Positions 17,378-26,909 are shown, numbered from the stretch's first letter. The stretch is 64,000 nt of DNA from Zoogloeaceae bacterium (GCA_024235595.1 JACKMC010000003.1:124001-188000); one strand, 5' to 3'. A program made the numbers and translations. Notes: generated from the sequence alone by a model not told the origin.

Positions 17378-18283
17378 TCAGGCTACGGGCAGGCGCTCCC
17401 CGCCAAGCGCGGATACGAGATCCGGCAACAGCCTCGCCAACTCGCCCGTCATCAGCGCGAAGGACGCGTCGAACTCGGCGTCAGGGCCGTCTACGACCTG
17501 GTCGAGTTGTTCCTTGAGCACATCGAGGAAGGCCAGTCGCTTTACCTGCAGCACGTCGGTAAGCACGAACGAGATCCGCTCGCCCCAAGTCAGCGCCAGC
17601 CGCGTGGCGCGCTTGCCTGCGGCGATGTGGGCGCTGACCTCGTCTCCTTCGAGGGCGTGACGGACATAGCGCACCGTCGCCTTTTCTTCGTCCGGCGCGC
17701 GCAACTCGAGGTCCCGATCAACGGTAAAACCGGCGGGCGCCTCACCCGACAGGACCCATTCGGTCATGGCGCTGCCAGGCGAAGTTTCCGTATCGAGTCG
17801 CCTTACCGGAAGCTCGTCGAGCGTCTCGCGCAGCAATTCCAGCACCTCGTCCGCGCGATTCGGCGAGGAAGCATCGACCACCAGCCAGCCGTTCGCCGGG
17901 TCGATCCACAACCACGAGGTATGCCGCCTCACGAAAGCGCGCGGCAACAACTCTTCGACCACCCGCTCCTTGAGTTCCTTCGACTGCTTGCGCCCGAGCT
18001 TGTAGCCCTGCTGATCCTCGATCTCCAGCGCCTTGTCCTTGACGAACTGGTTCACCACCGACGAAGGCAGCAGTTTCTGTTCCTGCCCGAGCGCCAGCAG
18101 CCACTGTCCGCCGACCACATGAAGCAGGCGTTCGTCGTTTCGCGGCGAAATCCAGCCCCGCGTCTCCCGCTCGGCCCCGCCACAGCGCTGCAGCGGAAAT
18201 CGTGCAAGCTTCTCGGCCACGGAGTCGGGGTCGGCGGGCCACGGCGCGGGGAGTCGATAAAGCACGAGATTCTTGAACCACAT
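17378..18283 (-). CDS. rdgC: Recombination-associated protein RdgC
   Basis: 301 residues, the usual RdgC length. A nucleoid-associated ring-shaped protein that binds double-stranded DNA and limits RecA filament formation. The N-terminus MWFKNLVLYRL is diagnostic, as are TRGWISP and the C-terminal ALMTGELARLLPDL. The start is preceded by a GGGGGCG-type Shine-Dalgarno; the longer in-frame extension is not family-like. It is divergent from nqrA with 330 bases between them. Confidence 0.95.
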   Translation of the reverse strand: MWFKNLVLYRLPAPWPADPDSVAEKLARFPLQRCGGAERETRGWISPRNDERLLHVVGGQWLLALGQEQKLLPSSVVNQFVKDKALEIEDQQGYKLGRKQSKELKERVVEELLPRAFVRRHTSWLWIDPANGWLVVDASSPNRADEVLELLRETLDELPVRRLDTETSPGSAMTEWVLSGEAPAGFTVDRDLELRAPDEEKATVRYVRHALEGDEVSAHIAAGKRATRLALTWGERISFVLTDVLQVKRLAFLDVLKEQLDQVVDGPDAEFDASFALMTGELARLLPDLVSALGGERLPVA

Positions 18284-18613
18284 GGTGACGCCCCCCTGAA
18301 AAAAGGGCGCGAGTATAACCCGCATGCGGCGCCCGCGCCCCAAGTTCCGAGCGCCCGGCAGCCGCTCCACCTCGCCCCTCCCTGCCATGCAAACGTCCTG
18401 CCGCAAGGCTCCGCGGTGGCGACCATCGAACGATGTCACCCCGCCATTCGATGCTCGCCTGCGGACCGCATGCTTACGCGTGGATGTCGGAAACTCTGGA
18501 ATCGGCGGCCTATCGACGGTAGAATCCGCCGCTGCCGCGGAGTCATATCTTCGACTGGGGAGGTCGGAGAGATTACCGCGTGTGATTGTCTGTTCGGATA
18601 GGTCATCGCTTCC
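18284..18613. other. Intergenic region between rdgC and nqrA
   Basis: 330 bases upstream of two divergent genes. A TAGAAT hexamer occurs near 18520, but no convincing -35 lies 17 bases before it. I see no gene, FNR-type box, riboswitch or terminator here. It must hold the nqr promoter, which I cannot place. Confidence 0.5.
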
Positions 18614-19966
18614 ATGCTAATAAAGCTCAAGAAAGGACTCGATCTGCCCATCAGCGGCGTGCCGGAACAGCGCATTCATGATGCGCCAGCCGTGCAGCAC
18701 GTTGCCGTACTCGGGGTGGACTACATCGACCTCAAACCGACCATGCGTGTTGCCGAAGGAGACCGCGTCCGTTTGGGACAGGCGCTCTTCGAACACAAGA
18801 AGCTTCCAGGAGTCGTGGTCACCGCACCGGGAGCGGGCGAAATCGTCGCGATCAACCGCGGCGCACGCCGGGTCCTGCAATCGGTCGTCATCCGGCTCGA
18901 CGAGAGCGAGGCGTCCGAGCAGTTCGAGGCTCATGATGCCTCGGCCCTCGGCGCACTGCCGGCCGAGAAGGTCGTCGAGCAGCTATGTGCCTCGGGGATG
19001 TGGACCGCATTGCGCACCCGCCCCTTCAGCAAGTTGCCGGACCCTACCACTCGACCGGCGGCGATCTTCGTTACCGCGGCTGACACCAATCCACTTGCCG
19101 CGGATCCGGCCTTGCTTCTCGCCGAACATCCTGAAGCCTTCGCCAGCGGCCTGGCGGTACTTTCGACGCTGACCGCAGGCAAGGTGTGGGTGTGCACCCG
19201 CCCCGGCGTCAGCCTGCCTGCCGGCGCAGATGCCGCGCGCGTTGCCCAGGCGCAGTTCGACGGCCCTCATCCGGCCGGCCTGCCCGGCACCCACATCCAC
19301 TTCCTTGAACCGGTCGGGGCGCATCGCCAGGTGTGGTACCTGAACAGCCAGGACGTAATCGCCATCGGCAAGCTGTTCACCACGGGTCGTCCATGGACCG
19401 AACGGGTGATTTCGCTTGCCGGCCCGCAGGTGACGCGGCCCCGCCTGCTTCGCACACGGCTGGGAGCACACCTCGGGCAACTCACCGAAGGAGAACTCAA
19501 ACCCGGCACTACCCGGACCATCTCTGGCTCCGTGTTCGGCGGCCGCACCGCCCGCGACGTTTTCGGCTATCTGGGCCGTTATCACCAGCAGGTATCGTGT
19601 CTGCTCGAAGGCGAAGAGCGCGAGTTCATGCATTACCTGCGTGCCGGCGCGAACAAGCACTCGGTGATGAACATCTTTACCTCGAAGCTCAACGCCGGCC
19701 GACTGCTGGACTTCACCACCACCACCAATGGCAGTCCGCGCGCCATGGTGCCCACCGGCAACTACGAAGAGGTCATGCCGCTGGACATCCTGCCCACCCA
19801 GTTGCTGCGCTACCTCATCGTCGGCGACACCGAGATGGCCCAGAAACTCGGCGCGCTCGAACTCGACGAGGAAGACCTGGCGCTATGCACCTATGTGTGC
19901 GCCGGTAAATACGAATATGGCCCCATCCTGCGGGAAAACCTGGCCCGCATCGAGAAGGAAGGTTGA
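18614..19966 (+). CDS. nqrA: Na+-translocating NADH:quinone reductase subunit A
   Basis: 450 residues, the peripheral cytoplasmic subunit of the sodium-pumping NADH dehydrogenase, implicated in quinone binding. The N-terminus MLIKLKKGLDLPISG is the family signature, with a conserved GPHPAGLPGTHIH motif in the middle. First gene of nqrABCDEF-nqrM-CBS; its stop is 2 bases before the nqrB ATG. The Shine-Dalgarno is weak (GGATAGG, about 11 bases upstream). Confidence 0.97.
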   Translation: MLIKLKKGLDLPISGVPEQRIHDAPAVQHVAVLGVDYIDLKPTMRVAEGDRVRLGQALFEHKKLPGVVVTAPGAGEIVAINRGARRVLQSVVIRLDESEASEQFEAHDASALGALPAEKVVEQLCASGMWTALRTRPFSKLPDPTTRPAAIFVTAADTNPLAADPALLLAEHPEAFASGLAVLSTLTAGKVWVCTRPGVSLPAGADAARVAQAQFDGPHPAGLPGTHIHFLEPVGAHRQVWYLNSQDVIAIGKLFTTGRPWTERVISLAGPQVTRPRLLRTRLGAHLGQLTEGELKPGTTRTISGSVFGGRTARDVFGYLGRYHQQVSCLLEGEEREFMHYLRAGANKHSVMNIFTSKLNAGRLLDFTTTTNGSPRAMVPTGNYEEVMPLDILPTQLLRYLIVGDTEMAQKLGALELDEEDLALCTYVCAGKYEYGPILRENLARIEKEG

Positions 19967-19968
19967 GC

Positions 19969-21183
19969 ATGACACTTCGTTCATACCTGGATAGTCTGGA
20001 ACAACACTTCGAGAAGGGCGGCAAGCACGAAAAGTGGTATGCCCTTTACGAAGCGGTCGATACGTTCTTCTACCGGCCCCGCCTCGTCACCCGCACCACC
20101 GCCCATGTGCGCGATGGCATCGATCTCAAGCGGATGATGATCACCGTCTGGTTATGCACCTTCCCGGCCATGTTCTTCGGCATGTGGAACGTGGGCTACC
20201 AGGCCAATACCATCCTCGCGGGCAATGCCGACCTTCTGGCCGCCCAGCAGGATTGGCAGATGGGCCTCATTCAGTTGTTCGCGGGCTTCGACCCCAAGAG
20301 CCTGTGGGATAACTTCATCCATGGTGCGGCCTACTTTCTGCCGATCTACCTGGTCACCTTCGTGGTCGGCGGAGCCTGGGAGGTGCTTTTCGCGTCGATT
20401 CGCCGCCACGAGGTCAACGAGGGTTTCTTCGTCACTTCGGTGCTCTTCGCCCTCACCTGCCCACCTTCCGTGCCGCTGTGGCAGGTTGCCCTGGGCATCA
20501 GTTTTGGCGTGGTGATCGGCAAGGAAGTGTTCGGTGGAACCGGCAAGAACTTCCTCAACCCGGCGCTGACCGGGCGCGCCTTCATGTTCTTCGCCTATCC
20601 GGCGCAGATGTCGGGTGATGCAGTGTGGACCGCCGTCGATGGCTACACCGGCGCGACGCCTCTTGCCAACGCGGCCGCCGGCGGTATCGAGCAGGTCATG
20701 AGCAACGGGGTGAGCTGGATGAGTGCCTTCATGGGCACGATTCACGGTTCCGTCGGCGAGACCAGCACCCTGGCGATCCTGATTGGCGGCGGGATCCTGG
20801 TCTTCATGAAGATCGCGTCGTGGCGCATCGTCTCCGGCGTGATGCTCGGCATGATCGCGATGAGCCTGCTGCTCAACGCCATCGGCTCCGACACCAACCC
20901 GATGTTCGCGATGCCCTGGCACTGGCATCTGGTCGTGGGCGGGTTCGCCTTCGGCATGATGTTCATGGCGACCGACCCGGTCTCCGCCTCCATGACGAAT
21001 ACCGGCAAGTGGGTGTTCGGCGCCTTCATTGGGATCATGGTGGTGCTGATCCGGGTGGTGAACCCCGCCTTCCCTGAAGGGATGATGCTGGCCATTCTGT
21101 TCGGCAACCTGTGTGCCCCCCTGATCGACCACTTTGTGGTGCAGGCAAACATCAAGCGGAGGCTGGCGCGAAATGTCCAATAA
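19969..21183 (+). CDS. nqrB: Na+-NQR subunit B
   Basis: 404-residue polytopic membrane subunit that carries a covalently bound FMN and takes part in sodium translocation. The flavinylation motif YTGATP places the acceptor threonine at about residue 230. Multiple transmembrane helices follow GIDLKRMMITVWL. I chose ATG 19969 over an in-frame TTG 6 bases earlier because AAGGAAGG lies about 7 bases before this ATG. The 3' end overlaps nqrC by 11 bases. Confidence 0.97.
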   Translation: MTLRSYLDSLEQHFEKGGKHEKWYALYEAVDTFFYRPRLVTRTTAHVRDGIDLKRMMITVWLCTFPAMFFGMWNVGYQANTILAGNADLLAAQQDWQMGLIQLFAGFDPKSLWDNFIHGAAYFLPIYLVTFVVGGAWEVLFASIRRHEVNEGFFVTSVLFALTCPPSVPLWQVALGISFGVVIGKEVFGGTGKNFLNPALTGRAFMFFAYPAQMSGDAVWTAVDGYTGATPLANAAAGGIEQVMSNGVSWMSAFMGTIHGSVGETSTLAILIGGGILVFMKIASWRIVSGVMLGMIAMSLLLNAIGSDTNPMFAMPWHWHLVVGGFAFGMMFMATDPVSASMTNTGKWVFGAFIGIMVVLIRVVNPAFPEGMMLAILFGNLCAPLIDHFVVQANIKRRLARNVQ

Positions 21184-21958
21184 GGAATCTACCACCCGCA
21201 CCCTGCTCGTGGCGCTGGCCGTGAGCCTGGTGAGCTCGGTCTTCGTGGCAGGCGCAGCGGTCTCGCTCAAGCCGGTGCAGATCGAGAATCGGCTGCTCGA
21301 CAAGCAACGCAGCATCCTGTCGATTGCCGGGCTGGCCAGCGGCAAGATGAGCGCGCGCGAGGTCAAGTCCCTGTTCGCCGAGCGCATCGCCGCCAAGGTC
21401 GTTGATCTCGACACTGGCGAATACACCGACAAGTTCAATCCCACCACCTTCGATCCACTCAAGGCCGCCAGGGACCCCAAGCTCTCCGAAGCACTGCCGG
21501 GTGACGAGGATCCCGCGCTGATCAAGCGGCGCGAGCGCTTCACGACGGTTTATACCGTCGAGAAGGACGGCAAGCTCGAGTCTCTGATCCTGCCAATTCG
21601 CGGATACGGCCTGTGGTCGACCCTGCACGGCTTCATCGCCATCAAGAGCGATCTCAACACCGTGGTGGGTCTGGGCTTCTATCAGCATGCCGAAACCCCG
21701 GGCCTGGGCGGCGAAGTCGATAATCCGAAGTGGAAGGCGCAATGGCCGGGCAAGACCCTCTTCGACGAAAGCGGCAAACCCATAATCCAGGTCGTCAAGG
21801 GTGGAGTCGATCCGTCGAGCCCCGCTGCGATCCACCAGGTGGATGCCCTCGCCGGCGCCACCCTCACCAGCAAGGGCGTCGATCGTCTCGTCCAGTTCTG
21901 GCTCGGTGAACAGGGCTTCGGTCCGTATCTCGCAAAACTACGCACGCAGGGGGCCTGA
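21173..21958 (+). CDS. nqrC: Na+-NQR subunit C
   Basis: 261 residues: one N-terminal membrane helix (about 10-30) and a periplasmic domain with covalent FMN. The motif AGATLTS (threonine about 230) is the ApbE flavinylation site. It passes electrons between the 2Fe-2S centre of NqrF and FMN in NqrB. The start MSNKES overlaps the end of nqrB by 11 bases; an upstream in-frame ATG would extend deep into nqrB. nqrD begins 2 bases after its stop. Confidence 0.97.
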   Translation: MSNKESTTRTLLVALAVSLVSSVFVAGAAVSLKPVQIENRLLDKQRSILSIAGLASGKMSAREVKSLFAERIAAKVVDLDTGEYTDKFNPTTFDPLKAARDPKLSEALPGDEDPALIKRRERFTTVYTVEKDGKLESLILPIRGYGLWSTLHGFIAIKSDLNTVVGLGFYQHAETPGLGGEVDNPKWKAQWPGKTLFDESGKPIIQVVKGGVDPSSPAAIHQVDALAGATLTSKGVDRLVQFWLGEQGFGPYLAKLRTQGA

Positions 21959-21960
21959 TC

Positions 21961-22629
21961 ATGTCTCAACCCACAGTGAAGGAAGTTCTGCTCAACCCGA
22001 TCTTTCACAACAACCCGATCGGCCTGCAGATTCTCGGCATCTGTTCCGCGCTCGCGGTGACCTCGAACCTGCAGACGGCGATGGTGATGTCGATCGCGCT
22101 GACGCTGGTGACGGGTTTCTCCAACCTCTTCATCTCGATGATCCGAAGCCAGATCCCGAGCTCGATCCGCATGATCGTGCAGATGGTCATCATCGCCTCG
22201 CTGGTGATCGTGGTGGATCAGCTCCTCAAGGCCTACGCCTTCAGCCTGTCGAAGCAGCTTTCGGTGTTCGTCGGCCTGATCATCACCAACTGCATCGTCA
22301 TGGGCCGCGCCGAGGCCTTCGCGATGCAGAATCCACCCTTCCTGTCCTTCATGGACGGAATCGGCAACGGCCTGGGCTACAGCGCAATGCTGATCGCGCT
22401 CGGCATCGTGCGCGAGCTGTTCGGCGCCGGCAAGCTGTTCGGCATCGAGATCCTGCCACTGACCAAGGACGGCGGCTGGTACCTGCCCAATGGCCTGCTG
22501 CTGCTGCCGCCCTCGGCCTTCTTCCTGATCGGGCTCTTCATCTGGGCGCTGCGCAGCTGGAAGACCGAACAGGTCGAAGAGCCTAGCTTCAGGATGGCGC
22601 CGCAGGTGTCCGAGCAGGAGGCGTACTGA
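21961..22629 (+). CDS. nqrD: Na+-NQR subunit D
   Basis: 222-residue integral membrane subunit with about six helices. The characteristic LLNPIFHNNPIGLQILGICS start and NCIVMGRAEAF motif (a cysteine that helps hold the intramembrane iron centre together with NqrE) are present. nqrE begins 1 base after its stop. Confidence 0.97.
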   Translation: MSQPTVKEVLLNPIFHNNPIGLQILGICSALAVTSNLQTAMVMSIALTLVTGFSNLFISMIRSQIPSSIRMIVQMVIIASLVIVVDQLLKAYAFSLSKQLSVFVGLIITNCIVMGRAEAFAMQNPPFLSFMDGIGNGLGYSAMLIALGIVRELFGAGKLFGIEILPLTKDGGWYLPNGLLLLPPSAFFLIGLFIWALRSWKTEQVEEPSFRMAPQVSEQEAY

Positions 22630-22630
22630 G

Positions 22631-23239
22631 ATGGAACATTACATCAGCCTCTTCGTCCGCGCGGTGTTCATCGAAAACATGGCGCTGGCCTTCTTCCTCG
22701 GCATGTGCACCTTCATCGCCATCTCGAAGAAGGTGGAGACCGCGATCGGCCTCGGCATCGCCGTGATCGTGGTCCAGACCGTCACCGTTCCGGCCAACAA
22801 CCTGATCTACACGTATCTCCTGCGTGACGGCGCGCTCGCATGGGCCGGCCTGCCCGATGTCGATCTTTCGTTTCTCGGTCTGCTCTCGTACATCGGCGTG
22901 ATCGCGGCCATCGTGCAGATTCTCGAGATGCTCCTCGACAAGTATGTGCCCGCGCTCTACAACGCGCTCGGGGTGTTCCTGCCGCTGATCACCGTCAATT
23001 GCGCGATCATGGGCGGCACGCTGTTCATGGTGGAGCGCGACTACAACCTTGCCGAAAGCACCGTCTACGGTATCGGCTCAGGCGCCTCCTGGGCGCTGGC
23101 AATCGCGCTGCTCGCGGGCATTCGCGAGAAGCTCAAATACAGCGATGTGCCCGACGGCCTGCAAGGCCTGGGCATTACCTTCATTACCATCGGCCTGATG
23201 TCGCTGGGCTTCATGTCCTTCTCGGGCGTTCAGCTGTAA
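22631..23239 (+). CDS. nqrE: Na+-NQR subunit E
   Basis: 202-residue membrane subunit homologous to NqrD and to RnfA. It contains the FLGMCTFIAISKK and TVNCAIMGGTLFM motifs, with the two cysteines that with NqrD ligate the intramembrane iron centre. It lies within the tight nqr operon, 15 bases before nqrF. Confidence 0.97.
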   Translation: MEHYISLFVRAVFIENMALAFFLGMCTFIAISKKVETAIGLGIAVIVVQTVTVPANNLIYTYLLRDGALAWAGLPDVDLSFLGLLSYIGVIAAIVQILEMLLDKYVPALYNALGVFLPLITVNCAIMGGTLFMVERDYNLAESTVYGIGSGASWALAIALLAGIREKLKYSDVPDGLQGLGITFITIGLMSLGFMSFSGVQL

Positions 23240-23254
23240 GGACGGAACACGAAC

Positions 23255-24481
23255 ATGAACAGTCAGGAAATCATCCTCGCCATCGGCATGTTCACCGCCA
23301 TCGTGCTTTCGCTGGTGGTATTCATCCTGATGGCCCGCGCCCGCCTCGTCTCCAGCGGCGATGTCACGATCAACATCAACAACGAGCGCAACATCACGGT
23401 ACCGGCGGGCGGCAAGCTATTGCAGACGCTCGCGGCGAACGACATCTTCCTGTCCTCGGCCTGCGGCGGCGGCGGCACCTGCGCTCAGTGCAAGTGCGTG
23501 GTCGAATCGGGCGGTGGCGAGATGCTGCCCACCGAGGAATCCCACTTCACCAAGCGCCAGGCTCGCCAAGGCTGGCGCCTGTCCTGCCAGACTCCGGTCA
23601 AGCAGGACATGAAGATCGAGGTCCCCGAAGAGGTTTTCGGCGTCAAGAAATGGGAATGCACCGTCGAGTCCAACCCCAACGTCGCCACCTTCATCAAGGA
23701 GCTCACGCTGCGCCTGCCCGAAGGGGAAAGCGTCGATTTCCGTGCCGGCGGCTACGTGCAGCTCGAATGCCCGCCGCATGTGGTGAACTACAAGGATTTC
23801 GAGATCGATCCCAAGTTCCATGGCGACTGGGACAAATTCAACATGTGGCGTTTCGTCTCCAAGGTCGATGAGACGGTGATCCGTGCCTATTCGATGGCCA
23901 ACTATCCGGAAGAAGAAGGCATCGTCAAGTTCAACATCCGGATCGCCTCTCCCCCGCCCTCGCGCGACGACATTCCACCCGGCCAGATGTCCTCCTGGGT
24001 ATTCAACCTCAAGCCGGGCGACAAGGTCACCGTGTACGGCCCCTTCGGCGAATTCTTCGCCCGCGACACTGACAACGAGATGGTCTTCATCGGCGGCGGT
24101 GCCGGGATGGCGCCGATGCGCTCGCACATCTTCGATCAGCTCAAGCGGTTGCACAGCAAACGCAAGATCACCTTCTGGTACGGCGCACGCTCGATGCGCG
24201 AAGCCTTCTACGTCGACGAATACGACAAGCTTCAGGCCGAGAACCCTAACTTCACGTGGCATCTTGCGCTCTCCGACCCCCTGCCCGAGGACAACTGGAC
24301 CGGCTACACGGGTTTCATTCACAACGTTCTCTACGAGAACTACCTCAAGGATCACCCGGCACCGGAAGACTGCGAGTTCTACATGTGCGGTCCTCCGATG
24401 ATGAACTCCGCAGTGATCAACATGCTGCTGGATCTTGGTGTGGAGCGGGAGAACATCCTGCTCGACGACTTCGGTGGCTGA
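23255..24481 (+). CDS. nqrF: Na+-NQR subunit F
   Basis: 408-residue NADH-oxidising subunit. One N-terminal membrane helix (about 5-27), then a plant-type 2Fe-2S ferredoxin domain with cysteines at 70, 76, 79 and 111, then the FAD/NADH-binding reductase module (RAYSMANYP FAD motif, GGGAGMAPMRSH NADH-binding loop, YMCGPPMM near the C-terminus). This is the electron entry point of the complex. It is followed by nqrM 24 bases later; no apbE gene lies between them or elsewhere in the window. Confidence 0.98.
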   Translation: MNSQEIILAIGMFTAIVLSLVVFILMARARLVSSGDVTININNERNITVPAGGKLLQTLAANDIFLSSACGGGGTCAQCKCVVESGGGEMLPTEESHFTKRQARQGWRLSCQTPVKQDMKIEVPEEVFGVKKWECTVESNPNVATFIKELTLRLPEGESVDFRAGGYVQLECPPHVVNYKDFEIDPKFHGDWDKFNMWRFVSKVDETVIRAYSMANYPEEEGIVKFNIRIASPPPSRDDIPPGQMSSWVFNLKPGDKVTVYGPFGEFFARDTDNEMVFIGGGAGMAPMRSHIFDQLKRLHSKRKITFWYGARSMREAFYVDEYDKLQAENPNFTWHLALSDPLPEDNWTGYTGFIHNVLYENYLKDHPAPEDCEFYMCGPPMMNSAVINMLLDLGVERENILLDDFGG

Positions 24482-24505
24482 TCGGCCCGTTTTTCGAGGG
24501 GAAGA

Positions 24506-24709
24506 ATGATGAGTACCTTTCTCATAACGTTCGCGGTCTTCGGGCTCGTGGTGCTGGCGATGGCAATTGGCGTAATCGCCGGCCGCAAGCCGATCGGCGG
24601 CAGCTGTGGGGGTCTCGGTGCAGTCGGACTCGAATGCGAAGGCGGCTGCGACAAACCCTGCCCGAAACGACTCGCCCGCATGCAGGCAGCTGCCGAGGCA
24701 AAGGAGTAA
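24506..24709 (+). CDS. nqrM: NqrM, Na+-NQR maturation factor
   Basis: 67-residue small membrane protein: one transmembrane helix (about 5-27), then a cysteine-rich tail with CGGLGAVGLEC and CDKPCPKR. NqrM is needed to assemble functional Na+-NQR, probably by helping install the iron centre held by the NqrD/NqrE cysteines. Two in-frame ATG codons start it; 24509 is equally possible. It lies between nqrF and a CBS gene that begins 2 bases after its stop. Confidence 0.92.
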   Translation: MMSTFLITFAVFGLVVLAMAIGVIAGRKPIGGSCGGLGAVGLECEGGCDKPCPKRLARMQAAAEAKE

Positions 24710-24711
24710 GC

Positions 24712-25107
24712 ATGTTGCAATCGCTCGTGGTCAAGGACTACATGACCCGTGACCCGCTCGCGTTCAAGGCGGACACCGAGGTTCTGGACGCAGTGCACAA
24801 GCTCCTCGAACATCGTCTCAGCGGTGCCCCCGTAATCGACGACACAGGCAAGGTCGTTGGTTTTCTGTCGGAGAAGGACTGCCTCAAGGCCGCCTTGAAC
24901 GCCTCTTACTACGAAGAGCGCGGTGGCCCCGTCAGCCAGTTCATGAGCCGTAACATCAAGACCATTACCGCGAGCTCGCCACTGACCGACGTCATCGAGC
25001 TTTTCCTGACGAACCCCTACCGCTGCTATCCAGTCGTCGCCGAAGGGCGCCTCATCGGCCAGTTGTCGCGTCGCGATGCACTGAGGGCGCTCGAAAAGCT
25101 CTGGTGA
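24712..25107 (+). CDS. CBS-domain protein
   Basis: 131 residues made almost entirely of two CBS domains (about 5-60 and 72-128), with the typical VKDYMTRDPLAF start and VGFLSEKDCLKA / IGQLSRRDALRA ends. Such Bateman modules bind adenosyl nucleotides and act as energy sensors. The ATG is 2 bases after the nqrM stop, so it is the last gene of the nqr operon. Regulation of Nqr is only inferred from the position. Confidence 0.9.
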   Translation: MLQSLVVKDYMTRDPLAFKADTEVLDAVHKLLEHRLSGAPVIDDTGKVVGFLSEKDCLKAALNASYYEERGGPVSQFMSRNIKTITASSPLTDVIELFLTNPYRCYPVVAEGRLIGQLSRRDALRALEKLW

Positions 25108-25130
25108 TTCCCTCGCCGCTGAGCGCTGTT

Positions 25131-25174
25131 GAACGCCAGTCCCCTGCTCTTGCAGGCGCCTGGCGTTCTTGTTT
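25131..25174 (+). terminator. Terminator of the nqr operon
   Basis: GAACGCCAG (25131-25139) pairs with CTGGCGTTC (25160-25168), with an inner CCTGC/GCAGG stem, followed by TTGTTT. It lies 23 bases after the CBS stop. Confidence 0.8.
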
Positions 25175-25222
25175 GCAGGTGCCCGCATCCCTGGCGCCAC
25201 CGCACACCTTTGTTCCTTAATG

Positions 25223-25247
25223 AAAAAACCGCCATGACTGGCGGCTT
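25223..25247 (-). terminator. Terminator of pstCAB
   Basis: GCCGCCA-GTCA-TGGCGG on the minus strand, followed by six T, about 25 bases after the pstB stop. Confidence 0.88.
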
Positions 25248-25271
25248 CGATGTGGGTGAAGTGGGGATGGC

Positions 25272-26054
25272 CTATCCGAAGCGGCCGGTGATGTATTCTT
25301 CCGTCGCCTTCTGTTTTGGCTTCATGAAGATCTGGTCGGTGTCGCCGAATTCGATCAGCTCCCCCAGGTACATGTACGCGGTATAGTCCGAAATCCGGGC
25401 TGCCTGCTGCATGTTGTGGGTCACGATCACGATCGTGAAGTCCTCTTTCAGCTCGTCGATCAATTCCTCGATCCGTGCGGTCGAAATCGGATCGAGCGCC
25501 GAGGTGGGCTCGTCGAGCAGCACCACCTCGGGCTTGACCGCAATACCACGGGCAATGCAGAGGCGCTGCTGCTGTCCGCCCGAAAGGCTCATGCCACTCT
25601 GGTTCAGCTTGTCCTTGATTTCGCCCCACAGCGCCGCCTTGCGTAACGCCCACTCCACGCGCTCGTCCATCTCGGTACGATTGAGCTTCTCGTGCAGCCC
25701 CACGCCGAACGAAATATTGTCGTAGATCGACATCGGGAAGGGCGTCGGCTTCTGGAACACCATGCCGACGCGCGCCCGCAGGCTGGTCACGTCCACCTTC
25801 GGGTCGAGGAGGTTCTCGCCGTTGAGCAGGATCTCGCCCTCGGCACGCTGATGCGGGTAAAGGTCGTACATGCGGTTGATGGTTCGCAGCAGGGTCGATT
25901 TTCCACAACCGGAGGGGCCGATAAAGGCTGTAACCTTGTGCTTTTCCATCTCGAAATTCACATTCTTCAGCGCGTGGAAATCGCCGTAGTAGAAGTTGAA
26001 ATTGCGAAACGCGATCTGGGCGGGCCCAGTAATGACTTTGTCGGTATTTTCCAT
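25272..26054 (-). CDS. pstB: Phosphate ABC transporter ATP-binding protein
   Basis: 260 residues, normal for PstB. Energises high-affinity phosphate uptake. Walker A GPSGCGKST near 46-54, ABC signature LSGGQQQRL, Walker B VVLLDEPTSALDP, and switch histidine in THNMQQA are all present. Last gene of pstS-C-A-B, 12 bases after pstA; phoU is not present downstream, where an unrelated convergent operon ends. Confidence 0.98.
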   Translation of the reverse strand: MENTDKVITGPAQIAFRNFNFYYGDFHALKNVNFEMEKHKVTAFIGPSGCGKSTLLRTINRMYDLYPHQRAEGEILLNGENLLDPKVDVTSLRARVGMVFQKPTPFPMSIYDNISFGVGLHEKLNRTEMDERVEWALRKAALWGEIKDKLNQSGMSLSGGQQQRLCIARGIAVKPEVVLLDEPTSALDPISTARIEELIDELKEDFTIVIVTHNMQQAARISDYTAYMYLGELIEFGDTDQIFMKPKQKATEEYITGRFG

Positions 26055-26066
26055 GATGGGCTCGTA

Positions 26067-26909
26067 TCAGCTGAGTTTTTCGGAGCGCAGGGCCACGCGA
26101 GCGATGATGTTCAGACCAAGCACGCCGAGCGTGATCAACAGCACCCCTGCCCAGGCCAGGCGCTGCCAGTCTTCGAACGGACTCATCGCGAACTGGAAGA
26201 TGGTGACCGGCAAGCTCGCGATCGGCTCGCTCATCGACACGCTCCAGAACTGGTTCGAAAGCGAGGTAAACAAGAGCGGCGCGGTTTCGCCGGCAATCCG
26301 CGCCACCGCGAGGAGCACACCGGTGACCACGCCGGAACGTGCCGCGCGCAGTGTCACCCGGGTGATAACCACGTGCTTCGGCGCACCCAGCGCGAAGGCC
26401 GCTTCGCGCAGTGTTCCGGGCACCAGCATCAGCATGTTCTCGGTCGTGCGGATCACGATCGGAATCACCAGCAGCGCCAGCGCCAATGCACCGGAGAAAG
26501 CGGAAAACTTTCCGGTATTGGCGACGATGAGCGCATACACGAACAGACCGATCACGATCGATGGCGCGGACAGCAGCAGGTCGTTAACAAAACGGGTCAC
26601 CTTGCCAAAGATCGTAGTGCGACCGTATTCCGCGAGGTAGACGCCGGCCAGGATCCCGATCGGGGCACCGATCGCGGTACCCGTGCCAACGAGGATCAGG
26701 CTGCCCACAATGGCGTTCAGCAGGCCGCCGTTCTCAGCCCCCGGCGGCGGGGTCATTTCCGTAAACAGGCTCAGGCTGAGACCGCCGATCCCCAGTTCAA
26801 GCACCGTCCACAGGATCCAGGCCAGCCAGAACAGGCCGAATGCCATGGTGCCGATTGACAGCGTCAGCGCGATCTTGTTGGTGAGCTTGCGTCGTGTCTT
26901 GAGATCCAT
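26067..26909 (-). CDS. pstA: Phosphate ABC transporter permease PstA
   Basis: 280-residue inner-membrane permease with about six helices and the EAA-type loop (EAAFALGAPKHVVITRVTL). I chose ATG 26909: AAGGAGGG lies 8 bases upstream, whereas the in-frame TTG at 26915 is only 2 bases from it. The start codon lies just past the pstC stop, suggesting coupling. Confidence 0.96.
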   Translation of the reverse strand: MDLKTRRKLTNKIALTLSIGTMAFGLFWLAWILWTVLELGIGGLSLSLFTEMTPPPGAENGGLLNAIVGSLILVGTGTAIGAPIGILAGVYLAEYGRTTIFGKVTRFVNDLLLSAPSIVIGLFVYALIVANTGKFSAFSGALALALLVIPIVIRTTENMLMLVPGTLREAAFALGAPKHVVITRVTLRAARSGVVTGVLLAVARIAGETAPLLFTSLSNQFWSVSMSEPIASLPVTIFQFAMSPFEDWQRLAWAGVLLITLGVLGLNIIARVALRSEKLS

